From Tenacibaculum maritimum NCIMB 2154 (lineage in GTDB: Bacteria; Bacteroidota; Bacteroidia; Flavobacteriales; Flavobacteriaceae): a DNA stretch of 64,000 nt. The DNA is taken from positions 744,001 through 808,000 of the forward strand of contig NZ_LT634361.1 of assembly GCF_900119795.1 (NCBI RefSeq), in the 5' to 3' direction. Numbering within the stretch: the stretch's first letter is position 1; every line of letters starts with the position of its first letter. A model generated the notes under the pieces. That model searched no databases and had not been told where the DNA came from. It was given only the letters and a program-made list of their open reading frames with translations. Made by a program: the position numbers and the translations under genes. Positions 28,342-36,419 of this stretch are shown here, one piece after another.

Positions 28342-28896
28342 ATGAAGAATTTCATATCATTATTTTTTGTACTTGCTCTGTGCTCTTGCGATTCTAATGA
28401 AGAAGCAATTGTAAATGCTGAAAATATTGAATTAGTAACGGGTATTGAACTGATTAATACTTTAGGAATATCAGAAGGAAAGCTAGGGAATCCAAATACA
28501 TTAACAAAAGTGAGGGCTGTTGGAGGAGAGGAATCAACAATGTCTGAAATAGAAAGTGAAAAAATATGGGTATATCCAATTCCAACAAGAAATTTGTTAT
28601 CAATAAGAGGAAAAAGCGATATTAAAAACATATGGATTTTAGAAGGGGTTCTTGCTGTTGATTTTTTAAATATTAATTTTAAAAGATTATTAAAATCGAG
28701 TTTATATCCTGAAGCAGCAATTAAGAAAAAAGCGATCTATTCATTTAGAGCAAAGGGTACTAGGAAGTTCAATATTGATATGAGTAACCACAAATCAGGA
28801 TATTATAGAATATTCATCCAGTTAGAAAATGGTGATATTTATTGGGTTAATACTTATGTAGGAGAACTTTCAGAAATCATAAACCATTGGGAATAA
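28342..28896 (+). CDS. Lipoprotein with a T9SS sorting-tail-like domain
   Basis: A 184-residue protein starting 10 bases after the ABC-F stop. It has a signal peptide and lipobox LCSC (Cys16), then DSNEE, so it should be lipidated. Residues about 75-175 look like the type A T9SS sorting domain: EKIWVYPIPTRNLLSIRG resembles the usual YPNPTxDxLxI start (Asn to Ile here), and SGYYRIFIQLENGDIYW resembles the closing strand with SGxYxV. An additional eight or nine residues follow. This combination is unusual since sorting domains normally sit at the C-terminus of signal-peptidase-I substrates. Function unknown. Confidence 0.65.
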   Translation: MKNFISLFFVLALCSCDSNEEAIVNAENIELVTGIELINTLGISEGKLGNPNTLTKVRAVGGEESTMSEIESEKIWVYPIPTRNLLSIRGKSDIKNIWILEGVLAVDFLNINFKRLLKSSLYPEAAIKKKAIYSFRAKGTRKFNIDMSNHKSGYYRIFIQLENGDIYWVNTYVGELSEIINHWE

Positions 28897-28924
28897 TAAA
28901 TAAGGTATTCGAAAATTAGTAAGG

Positions 28925-29863
28925 ATGATGTCAAAGGTGAATTTAAACGTTAAAAATGAGCAAATAAAGAGTTTGGTACTAGATGCCAAAGAAATTAATT
29001 TGTTTATAAAAAGAGAAGATAAGATTCACCCGTTAGTGTCAGGAAATAAATATAGAAAGCTTAAATACAATATAGCGGCAGCAAAAAACACACATAAAGA
29101 TACCTTATTAACTTTTGGAGGAGCTTTTTCTAATCATATTGTAGCAACTGCTGTTGCAGGAAAATTGTCAGGACTCAAAACTATCGGAGTCATTCGAGGA
29201 GATGAATTGGGAACAAACTTAGAAAAAACATTAAACGAAAATAAAACACTTAAAGAAGCTTATGATAATGGAATGAAATTCTATTTTATTTCAAGAGCTA
29301 GGTATCGAGAAAAAAGGAGCGCTGATTTTTTAAAAGAATTAAAAAATAAATTTGGAGATTTTTATTTGATCCCAGAGGGAGGTACAAACGAATTAGCAGT
29401 AAAAGGTTGCCAAGAAATATTAACAGAAGAAGATGTGAAATTCGATTATATTTGCTGCGCTGTTGGTACAGGAGGAACAATTTCTGGGATAATTAATTCC
29501 GTAAAAAAACATCAAAAAGTAATAGGGTTTCCTGCATTAAAAGGAGATTTCTTAAGAGAAGAAATAGCAGTATATATAAAGAATGAACAAAATTGGAGTT
29601 TGCAAACAGCGTATCACTTTGGAGGATATGGTAAATATAATGATGCGTTAATTCAATTTATAAATGAATTTAATAAAGAAACGCATATATTATTAGATCC
29701 GATTTATACAGGTAAAATGGTATTTGGAATTATGGATTTAATTGAACAAAATCAATTCCCTAAAAAAAGTAATATACTACTCATTCACACAGGAGGTTTG
29801 CAAGGAATTCATGGAGTCAATAAGCAATTACAAAGAAAAAATAAAGAAAAAATAATTATTTAA
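28925..29863 (+). CDS. PLP-dependent ACC deaminase/D-cysteine desulfhydrase-like enzyme
   Basis: Fold-type II PLP enzyme of the ACC deaminase/D-cysteine desulfhydrase group, cleaving amino acids by beta-elimination or ring opening. In 312 residues: the PLP lysine is expected in SGNKYRKLKYN near residue 43, the substrate segment GGAFSNH near 62-68, and the phosphate-binding GTGGTISG near 180-187. Which of the two activities it has cannot be decided from sequence. Two adjacent ATG codons start the frame. The stop overlaps by one base the start of the glucosaminidase gene. Confidence 0.88.
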   Translation: MMSKVNLNVKNEQIKSLVLDAKEINLFIKREDKIHPLVSGNKYRKLKYNIAAAKNTHKDTLLTFGGAFSNHIVATAVAGKLSGLKTIGVIRGDELGTNLEKTLNENKTLKEAYDNGMKFYFISRARYREKRSADFLKELKNKFGDFYLIPEGGTNELAVKGCQEILTEEDVKFDYICCAVGTGGTISGIINSVKKHQKVIGFPALKGDFLREEIAVYIKNEQNWSLQTAYHFGGYGKYNDALIQFINEFNKETHILLDPIYTGKMVFGIMDLIEQNQFPKKSNILLIHTGGLQGIHGVNKQLQRKNKEKIII

Positions 29864-30654
29864 TGAAGGTAAAATCTATTTTAATTATTCTGGTCATTTT
29901 ATTAATAGTTACAAGTTGTAGTACTAGAAGAAGCATCGTTAGGGCATCAAAAACGAAAATTGTTTTGAAAAACACCAATGAACAAAAAACTACAATACCA
30001 CAAATAACACCTATTAAAAAAGTTCATAAAACAAATGCCAACCACACATTAAGTTATATACAAAAATTTGCTCCAATAGCAGTTAAAGAAATGCATGAAT
30101 ATAAAATACCAGCAAGTATTACATTGGCGCAAGGAGTTTTAGAATCAGGAAGTGGTAGGAGTCCCTTAGCAATACGATCAAATAACCATTTTGGAATAAA
30201 ATGTCATAAAGGATGGGAAGGTAAGAGAGTAACGCATGATGATGATGAGATCGGAGAGTGCTTTAGGAAATATAAGTACCCAGAAACATCTTATGAAGAT
30301 CATTCTAAATTTTTGGTAGGAAGAAAACGATATGCAAAATTATTTAAGTTAAGACTTACAGATTATAAAGGATGGGCATATGGATTAAGAAGAGCGGGGT
30401 ATGCCACCGATAAAAGATACCCGCAAAAGCTAATTCATATTATTAACAAGTATGAATTATATAAGTATGATAAGGTAAAAAAGAAAAGAACAAATACTTC
30501 CCAACATAAAACAGCCTTATATCATATTGTAAAGAAAGGAGAAACGCTTTATGGAATAGCAAGAATGTACAATACAAGTGTAGAGAAATTGAAATTGCTT
30601 AATAAACTAAATGACGCAACTATTAGCATTGAACAAGAGTTGATTATTAAATAA
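29863..30654 (+). CDS. Glucosaminidase (GH73-type) lipoprotein with LysM
   Basis: Peptidoglycan hydrolase, 263 residues, with a lipobox VTSC (Cys19), a GH73 mannosyl-glycoprotein endo-beta-N-acetylglucosaminidase domain (about 60-205; catalytic Glu in LAQGVLESGSGRS, with SNNHFGIKCHKGWEGKR and a GWAYGLRRAGYATDKRYP end) and a C-terminal LysM (about 217-262; YHIVKKGETLYGIARMYNTS). It cleaves glycan strands of peptidoglycan from a periplasmic, lipid-anchored position. Translation overlaps the upstream PLP gene. Confidence 0.92.
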   Translation: MKVKSILIILVILLIVTSCSTRRSIVRASKTKIVLKNTNEQKTTIPQITPIKKVHKTNANHTLSYIQKFAPIAVKEMHEYKIPASITLAQGVLESGSGRSPLAIRSNNHFGIKCHKGWEGKRVTHDDDEIGECFRKYKYPETSYEDHSKFLVGRKRYAKLFKLRLTDYKGWAYGLRRAGYATDKRYPQKLIHIINKYELYKYDKVKKKRTNTSQHKTALYHIVKKGETLYGIARMYNTSVEKLKLLNKLNDATISIEQELIIK

Positions 30655-30690
30655 TAAAAAGAATACTTGTTTTTTTCGGTTTGAAAGTAA

Positions 30691-31305
30691 ATGAAGATGA
30701 AAAAGACATTAAAATGGATTGCTGACTTTTTAAATATTGATCTTTTATCGGAGGAAAAAGATCAATATTTTGAAGTTGAAAGAATAAAGGAGGAATTTAG
30801 CCAAGAATTGCCCGAAGAATTGAGGGTATATATTCAATATGTTGCCCCATTAAATGATTTTTATTTTGACACAGTTGGAAACCCAATGAGACTTTATAGT
30901 ATTCAGAACTTAAAAAAAATGCAAGATGGGTACAACTACAATACAGTTCAACAAAAGCCAATTGAAGGATGGCCAGAAAATTATTTTATAATTGCTGATG
31001 AAGGAGGTGATCCGGTGGTTATAGACCTAGAGTCAGGCACTACAAAGATGAAACAATTGATTCATGGTTCAGAAAGTTGGGCGTATGGTACAACAATAGC
31101 AGGCAGTATTGAGCAGTTTTTATTATGTAATTCAGCACTACATTATACCTTAAATGAATTTGAAGAAGAAGTAGTTATAGATGATGAAAATGGTTTTTGT
31201 TTGGCTCCGAAAGCGGCTGAGTGGTATTTCAAGAATATGAAAGTTTGGGCAGGAAGTTATTATGAGCAATGGTGTACGATTTTTGACAATTGTTATACTC
31301 CATGA
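30691..31305 (+). CDS. SMI1/KNR4 (SUKH-1)-like protein
   Basis: A 204-residue soluble protein with the SUKH fold pattern: SQELPEELRVYIQYVAPLND near the N-terminus, then WPENYFIIADEGGDPVVIDLESG and a tail with EWYFKNMKVW. SUKH-1 proteins often are immunity proteins for polymorphic toxins but also occur as orphan stress or cell-wall regulators. No toxin gene is adjacent: the preceding gene is a LysM glucosaminidase and the next one is an unrelated exported protein. The start could also be the ATG at 30697. Confidence 0.7.
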   Translation: MKMKKTLKWIADFLNIDLLSEEKDQYFEVERIKEEFSQELPEELRVYIQYVAPLNDFYFDTVGNPMRLYSIQNLKKMQDGYNYNTVQQKPIEGWPENYFIIADEGGDPVVIDLESGTTKMKQLIHGSESWAYGTTIAGSIEQFLLCNSALHYTLNEFEEEVVIDDENGFCLAPKAAEWYFKNMKVWAGSYYEQWCTIFDNCYTP

Positions 31306-31571
31306 CAGAAAGTGTAAAAGTTGCTAAAATTCGTATTCGAAACTCAGTTCATAACAAAAACAGCAGTATCATAATATTTTTTAGTGAATATTTGTTAATT
31401 TAGTATGTTTTAAAAAGAAAAGAAGTTTCGTATAGGTTATAGAGTTTAAAAATCTCTTTGGAAGGAGATAATTATATTGTAAATACGATCATTCAATATT
31501 TATTCGTTTTGCTAGCGAAAATAATCGAAAAACATCTAAGAATAAAGGGAGTGTCCTGTAATGTCTAAAAA

Positions 31572-32165
31572 ATGAAAAGAAATCATAAAATAATTATACT
31601 CGTGTTTTTAAATTTAATATTGATATCAGCTACTAAAGAGCCAGCACCAAAAGATTTTCTTTCTGTAGGAAAGAAAATCGAATTTAATCAAGAAGAGTTC
31701 GAGCTCAAATGGAGCTCTCATCCATCTCCCGAGTACTATAAACAAGAGTATTTGAGGAAAGATGATAAGCTACCTCAATATAAAAAAATGATGATGGTAG
31801 AAGCTGTAAAAGCAACCCTTTCTGTAGCTGAAGTAGTTCATGGAAAACTTTTCGAATTAGAAAATAGAAAAAAAGAAGATCCAGTAGTAAATTATCAAAA
31901 GTTTGAAAATAAGCAAAAGGGAGAAATCATGATTGATTTTATGTTAAGTGATGGGCAGGGTACTTACGAATGGAATATTTATCGTTACCAAAATCAAAAA
32001 AATGAATCGGGAAATTACGTAGTTTTATATGCCTATTCCTATAGGGAGTATGCATCGAACAAGGAAACTGTAATTCAATTTTTTGAAGAAATCAAAAAGA
32101 TGAGGATGGGTTTAATTGGTAAGATGGGAAATATGAAAATTCCAAATGTTATGACAAACGAGTAG
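31572..32165 (+). CDS. Exported protein of unknown function
   Basis: A 197-residue protein with an N-terminal hydrophobic signal (about 6-20) and a mature part of alpha/beta character containing KKIEFNQEEFELKWSSHP and EIMIDFMLSDGQGTYEWNIYRYQ. No named family recognised. The gene has its own upstream gap of 266 bases, so it is likely monocistronic. The ATG choice is reasonable since it yields a complete signal peptide. It is followed by a long non-coding gap before the sensor kinase gene. Confidence 0.68.
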   Translation: MKRNHKIIILVFLNLILISATKEPAPKDFLSVGKKIEFNQEEFELKWSSHPSPEYYKQEYLRKDDKLPQYKKMMMVEAVKATLSVAEVVHGKLFELENRKKEDPVVNYQKFENKQKGEIMIDFMLSDGQGTYEWNIYRYQNQKNESGNYVVLYAYSYREYASNKETVIQFFEEIKKMRMGLIGKMGNMKIPNVMTNE

Positions 32166-32478
32166 TCATTTTTTTTGAGTTTAATAATAGATGTGCATGG
32201 CAAATCTTATAGAATAATAAAAGAGAGGCCGCTTTTCAAATCGAATATTTCTTTAAGAAAAGAACTTGTTGTATAGGGGGGAGATAAGACGGAGTTAGAA
32301 GAATCTTTCTAAAAAAAATAGGAATGAGTAAATAGGTCTTTTCAATACGTAAAAACGACTATTGGTTTTGTTAGGAAGGAAACTTCACCAAAAAAAAGGG
32401 TTTTGTAGAGAAGACTTATTTTTTTGAAAGAAATTTTGTTGTTAAGTTTACAAAAAGAACTCGTTGAGAAAAACTTTC
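32166..32478. other. Non-coding gap upstream of the TPR kinase gene
   Basis: No reading frame of gene quality, tRNA or inverted repeat with stable stem was seen in this stretch on either strand. It is rich in A/G runs (for example GTATAGGGGGGAGATAAG near 32271). A -7 promoter element for the next gene begins directly after it. The same composition appears in the gap at 31306-31571, where GTATAGGTTATAGAG resembles the first lines here, so a decayed duplication is possible. Confidence 0.4.
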
Positions 32479-32486
32479 TACCTTTG
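32479..32486 (+). promoter_or_regulatory. Promoter -7 element of the TPR kinase operon
   Basis: TACCTTTG matches TAnnTTTG and lies 38 bases before the ATG at 32525. No clear TTTG is seen at the 19-21-base distance. Confidence 0.45.
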
Positions 32487-32524
32487 AAGATACTAAGAAT
32501 TTGTTTAAGGAGAATTAAAAGAAT

Positions 32525-34459
32525 ATGAATCGATTTATATGCAAACTTTTTTTATTAATGTTTATTCCTGTAACTCCTATGTTTTCACAGGACGAATTAA
32601 TAAGTAGTGAGGAGGAGATGTATGTAAATACTTACCAAAGGTTTATAGATTCAGTTGAATTTTATAAGAATAATAATCTAGAGAAAAGTTTACACTTTAT
32701 AGAAAAGTCTTTAGAAAGCAACCCTAAAAAACAACAGGTAGCAAAAGCGTATAGTTTGTTGGGAGAGGTCTATATGAATTGGAAACAATATGATTTAGCA
32801 GAAGATAGCTATCAATTGTCATTAAAAGTAATGAGAAATGAAAAGGTATTGTTTCTTAAAGGGAAATCTCTTTATCTACAAAAAAAATATGATGAAAGTA
32901 TAGCAGTGCTTCTTCAGTTGGAAATAGAAAAATTAAGTGATTATGAAAAAACACTTAGATTGGAACTTTTAGGGAGTAATTATTTGGGAAAAGGTACATA
33001 TACCAAAGCAGAAATTCAGTTTAAAAAAGCACTTGAAAAGGCAGAAGCGTATGGTATAGTATCTAAAATAACCGATATAAACTCAGCACTAGCTAATTTG
33101 TATGCAAAAAGAGGAGAAGCTACAAAAGCCAATACGTTTTATAATAATTCTTTGAAATTAGCAACAAGTGAAAATAAAAAGAGAGCATTGAAAGAAAAGG
33201 AAAAAGTAGCAGATTATTTGAATTCTTCTAATAGATACGATGAAGAAATAGAATTGCGTAAAGAGACGCTAGAAGAAGTGGAAAGTAAAAAAGCTCTTTT
33301 AAAAGATTTGAAAACAGAGCGTGATTCGATATCTACTCAAAAAATTAACTATAAAATAGGTCGCGCCTATGCTTTGAAAGAAGAGTATAATAGTGCTATT
33401 TCCTATTTAAAAAAGAGTAAAACAGATGCCTATAGAAAAAAGGATTTAATTATAGAAAAAGATGCTACTCGCAAACTTTCGGAGATTTATGCAACGGTTG
33501 GAGACTATACGAAGGCACTAAAATCTTATGAAAATTATGTGCAGTTGGTAGATAAATCCTATATAAAAAAAGAGCAAGAGATTCATCGATCTAAGCAATT
33601 AAGTCAAAAAAACTTGGAAAACCTAAATAGGATTCTAAGTTTAGAAAAAGATCGAGAATTGACGGAAATTAAAATAAACTTAGCTTATAAAGATCAAGAA
33701 TTGTCAAAAGAAAATAGTAAGAAACAAAAAATGGCCATCTATTCATTAATAGTAGGGATATTGTTACTTTCAGGAATTATATATTTATTTTATAGAAATA
33801 TAAAGCAGCAAAAAATAGCAAATAACTTATTAGCTTTAAAGTCAATGCGGTCTCAAATGAATCCTCATTTTATATTCAATGCATTAAATTCTGTAAATAA
33901 TTTTATTGCGTTAAATGATGAGAGAAGTGCCAATCGGTATTTGTCTGACTTTTCAAAATTAATGAGGTCAGTTTTAGAAAATTCAGAGGAAGATTTTATA
34001 CCATTGTCTAAAGAAATAGCCTTATTAAGGCTATATGTAAAATTAGAACATGATCGTTTTAAAGATAAATTTGAGTATTCATTATTTATAGATGAAAAAA
34101 TACAGCAAGATCAGTATTTAATACCACCAATGTTGTTACAACCTTATATAGAAAATGCTATATGGCATGGGTTACGTTATAAAAAAAGCAAAGGGTTGTT
34201 AGAGGTTTCAATGAAGCAACAAAAAGAAGGGTACGTAGAAATTGTAATTAAAGATGATGGAGTAGGAAGAGAGAAATCAACCGCATTAAAAACAAAAAAC
34301 CAACTCAAGCAAAAATCAAAAGGAATGAGTACTATAAAAAAAAGGATTACTATTTTAAATGAAATGTATCAAGATGTAATTGATGTAAAAGTAGCAGACC
34401 TTTTTAAAAATGGAGAAGGCACCGAAATCAAAGTTATACTAAAGAAAAAAAGAATATGA
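32525..34459 (+). CDS. TPR-containing LytS-like sensor histidine kinase
   Basis: A 644-residue sensor with signal peptide (1-21), a long periplasmic TPR array (about 40-350), a coiled region, one transmembrane helix (about 401-422), and a cytoplasmic LytS/YehU-type kinase domain. The phospho-acceptor is His448 in SQMNPHFIFNALNSVNNFI, the N-box is PPMLLQPYIENAIWHGLRY, and the G-box region is VIKDDGVGREKS. TPR arrays in such kinases sense protein or peptide cues in the periplasm; the ligand is unknown. The stop overlaps by four bases the start of its LytTR partner, so they form a two-component system. Confidence 0.93.
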   Translation: MNRFICKLFLLMFIPVTPMFSQDELISSEEEMYVNTYQRFIDSVEFYKNNNLEKSLHFIEKSLESNPKKQQVAKAYSLLGEVYMNWKQYDLAEDSYQLSLKVMRNEKVLFLKGKSLYLQKKYDESIAVLLQLEIEKLSDYEKTLRLELLGSNYLGKGTYTKAEIQFKKALEKAEAYGIVSKITDINSALANLYAKRGEATKANTFYNNSLKLATSENKKRALKEKEKVADYLNSSNRYDEEIELRKETLEEVESKKALLKDLKTERDSISTQKINYKIGRAYALKEEYNSAISYLKKSKTDAYRKKDLIIEKDATRKLSEIYATVGDYTKALKSYENYVQLVDKSYIKKEQEIHRSKQLSQKNLENLNRILSLEKDRELTEIKINLAYKDQELSKENSKKQKMAIYSLIVGILLLSGIIYLFYRNIKQQKIANNLLALKSMRSQMNPHFIFNALNSVNNFIALNDERSANRYLSDFSKLMRSVLENSEEDFIPLSKEIALLRLYVKLEHDRFKDKFEYSLFIDEKIQQDQYLIPPMLLQPYIENAIWHGLRYKKSKGLLEVSMKQQKEGYVEIVIKDDGVGREKSTALKTKNQLKQKSKGMSTIKKRITILNEMYQDVIDVKVADLFKNGEGTEIKVILKKKRI

Positions 34460-35187
34460 AATTACACGCCATAATTGTGGAAGATGAAGAAGTTAGCCGT
34501 CAGATACTTAAAAATTATATAAAAAAGTATTGTCCTAATATAAAAGTACTAGGGGAAGCGGGTACTATTGAAGAGGCATATAATTTAATTCAGCAAAACA
34601 CATTAGATTTGGTATTTTTAGATGTAGAAATGCCTTATGGAAATGCCTTCGATTTATTGGAAAAATTGGAAAACCGAACATTTGAAACTATTTTTGTAAC
34701 AGCATATGACCATTATGCAATAGAAGCGTTGAATAATAATGCATCATATTATTTATTAAAACCTATTTCTATAGACGATTTAATTAAAGCTGTTAATATA
34801 GTTACAGAGATTTGCGAAAAAGAACATCAATTAAAAGCTGAAATTCTAGCACCTCAAAAGGAATGTATAAAAGGAAAGATTACATTGCCACAACAAGATG
34901 GTTTTGAAGTACTAGATGTAAATGAGATTCTGTTTTGTAAGGCAGATGATAATTATACCGAAATTTATACGAAAGAAAAGAAAAAGTTAGTTAGTAAAAC
35001 ATTAAAATATTTTGAAGAAGCATTAAAAGATTACCCATTTGTTAGAGTACATAAATCTTACTTGGTTAATGTAAACACGATTACAAAATATAAAAAAGGC
35101 AAAGGAGGAAGTGTATTATTATCTAATGGCCAAGAAATAACCGTATCTTCTTCTAAAAAAGCAAAACTATTATCTTATTTTACGTAA
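34456..35187 (+). CDS. LytTR-family response regulator
   Basis: A 243-residue regulator: receiver domain at 1-120 with acidic Asp10/Glu11, phospho-acceptor Asp56 in FLDVEMP and a Lys near residue 102 (LLKPIS), then a LytTR DNA-binding domain at about 145-243 (VLFCKADDNYTEIYT; FVRVHKSYLVNVNTI; VTVSSSKKAKL-type end). Partner of the TPR sensor kinase, with overlapping start. Targets unknown; LytTR proteins usually bind paired direct repeats, which I did not find in the intergenic regions here. Confidence 0.94.
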   Translation: MKLHAIIVEDEEVSRQILKNYIKKYCPNIKVLGEAGTIEEAYNLIQQNTLDLVFLDVEMPYGNAFDLLEKLENRTFETIFVTAYDHYAIEALNNNASYYLLKPISIDDLIKAVNIVTEICEKEHQLKAEILAPQKECIKGKITLPQQDGFEVLDVNEILFCKADDNYTEIYTKEKKKLVSKTLKYFEEALKDYPFVRVHKSYLVNVNTITKYKKGKGGSVLLSNGQEITVSSSKKAKLLSYFT

Positions 35188-35269
35188 ATTTTTATAGGAG
35201 TATAGATTGAAGATACGTTGAATTTTAGAAATAAATCCAAAACAATAATTTGTTAAAATTATAAAACCA

Positions 35270-35785
35270 ATGAAAGTAATAAAGGAAGTAAGAGGAAAAT
35301 ACCCTCAAATACCAGAAGATTGCTATATCGCAGAAAATGCAACAATAGTAGGAGAAGTAGCTATGGGCAAACAGTGTAGTGTTTGGTTTAATGCGGTAAT
35401 TCGTGGAGATGTACATTATATCAGAATAGGAGATAAAGTAAACATTCAAGACGGAGCAGTAATTCATGCAACCTATCAAAAATCGCCAACTACAATAGGT
35501 AATAACGTATCTATAGGGCATAATGCTATCGTACATGGATGTACAATACAAGATAATGTGTTAATAGGAATGGGAAGTATTGTAATGGATGATTGTATTA
35601 TTGAAAGTAATTCAATTATTGCAGCAGGAGCCGTAGTAACTAAAAACACTCATGTTAAAAGTGGTAGTATTTATGCAGGAGTACCAGCTAAAAAGGTAAA
35701 AGATATTTCGCAAGAGCTTATTTCAGGAGAAATAGATAGAATTTCTGAGAACTATGTAAAATACTCGAGCTGGTTTAAAGAATAA
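35270..35785 (+). CDS. Gamma-class carbonic anhydrase-like protein
   Basis: A 171-residue left-handed beta-helix protein of hexapeptide repeats. The metal-binding histidines of gamma-carbonic anhydrases can be placed at VIHAT and SIGHNAIVHG, and GDVHYIRIGDKVNIQDG is a family landmark. The usual role is CO2/bicarbonate interconversion, although several members have no measurable activity, so the function is only inferred. The gene stands alone between the LytTR gene and a shared terminator. Confidence 0.87.
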   Translation: MKVIKEVRGKYPQIPEDCYIAENATIVGEVAMGKQCSVWFNAVIRGDVHYIRIGDKVNIQDGAVIHATYQKSPTTIGNNVSIGHNAIVHGCTIQDNVLIGMGSIVMDDCIIESNSIIAAGAVVTKNTHVKSGSIYAGVPAKKVKDISQELISGEIDRISENYVKYSSWFKE

Positions 35786-35794
35786 TGATAAAAA

Positions 35795-35826
35795 AAACCC
35801 GATGCTGCTGTTGCAGGATCGAGTTT
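35795..35826 (-). terminator. Terminator between carbonic anhydrase and Spy-like genes
   Basis: AAACCCGAT pairs with ATCGAGTTT (one mismatch) around an inner CTGC-TGTT-GCAG stem. In the minus direction the hairpin is followed by a T run (35791-35797 read as A on plus), so it best serves the minus-strand gene; in the plus direction it is weaker. Confidence 0.6.
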
Positions 35827-35850
35827 AAAAACCAAAACTAATTAATCAAA

Positions 35851-36303
35851 CTAGTTATCTTCGCTCTTCTTTATATGTTGAGCATATCTTTGTTTCTTTT
35901 TATGTCTTTTACGAGTCGCAATTCTTTCGAATTTCTGATATTGTTTTTCGTTTAAAATACGTTTCATATCAGCTTTAAAAGCAATCATTTGATCTAAATG
36001 ATGGCTTTTTATTTTAAAGCGTTCATCCGCAGATAATTTTTCTCCTTTTTTGCGATGCTCTTTAATAGCTTTTCTCTTTTTATACATTTCTTCTTTTTGC
36101 GCTATCTTTTCAAATAATAAAGGCTTAATTTGTTGCTGCTGCTCTTCCGTTAAATCGAGTTTTAAAGTCATTTTTTTAACTTCTAAATCCGTTTTTTGAG
36201 CAATAGTCATTCCTTTGCCTTCCCTATACTTATGTCCTTTTTGAGCTTGTGAACTAAAAGAAAAAGTAAATATTAAAATTATTATGAATGCTACTTTTTT
36301 CAT
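35851..36303 (-). CDS. Small periplasmic Spy/LTXXQ-like protein
   Basis: A 150-residue protein with signal peptide (cleavage after about residue 20 at SSQAQ) and a helical, very Lys/Glu/Gln-rich mature part. The LDLTEEQQQQIKPLL segment matches the LTxxQ repeat of Spy/CpxP family periplasmic chaperones and stress sensors, and EKQYQKFERI later is a second similar segment. Likely a periplasmic stress-related protein. It is divergent from the MscS gene. Confidence 0.7.
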   Translation of the reverse strand: MKKVAFIIILIFTFSFSSQAQKGHKYREGKGMTIAQKTDLEVKKMTLKLDLTEEQQQQIKPLLFEKIAQKEEMYKKRKAIKEHRKKGEKLSADERFKIKSHHLDQMIAFKADMKRILNEKQYQKFERIATRKRHKKKQRYAQHIKKSEDN

Positions 36304-36419
36304 TGTATCTTATATTTTTCTTATTATTTACACTTCTATGACTGTTAAAAACCAAAAAGGTTTAAATTTGAGTTTTACTTTAACACAAATTAACGTTTTA
36401 GTCTTTAAGAAATAAATTA

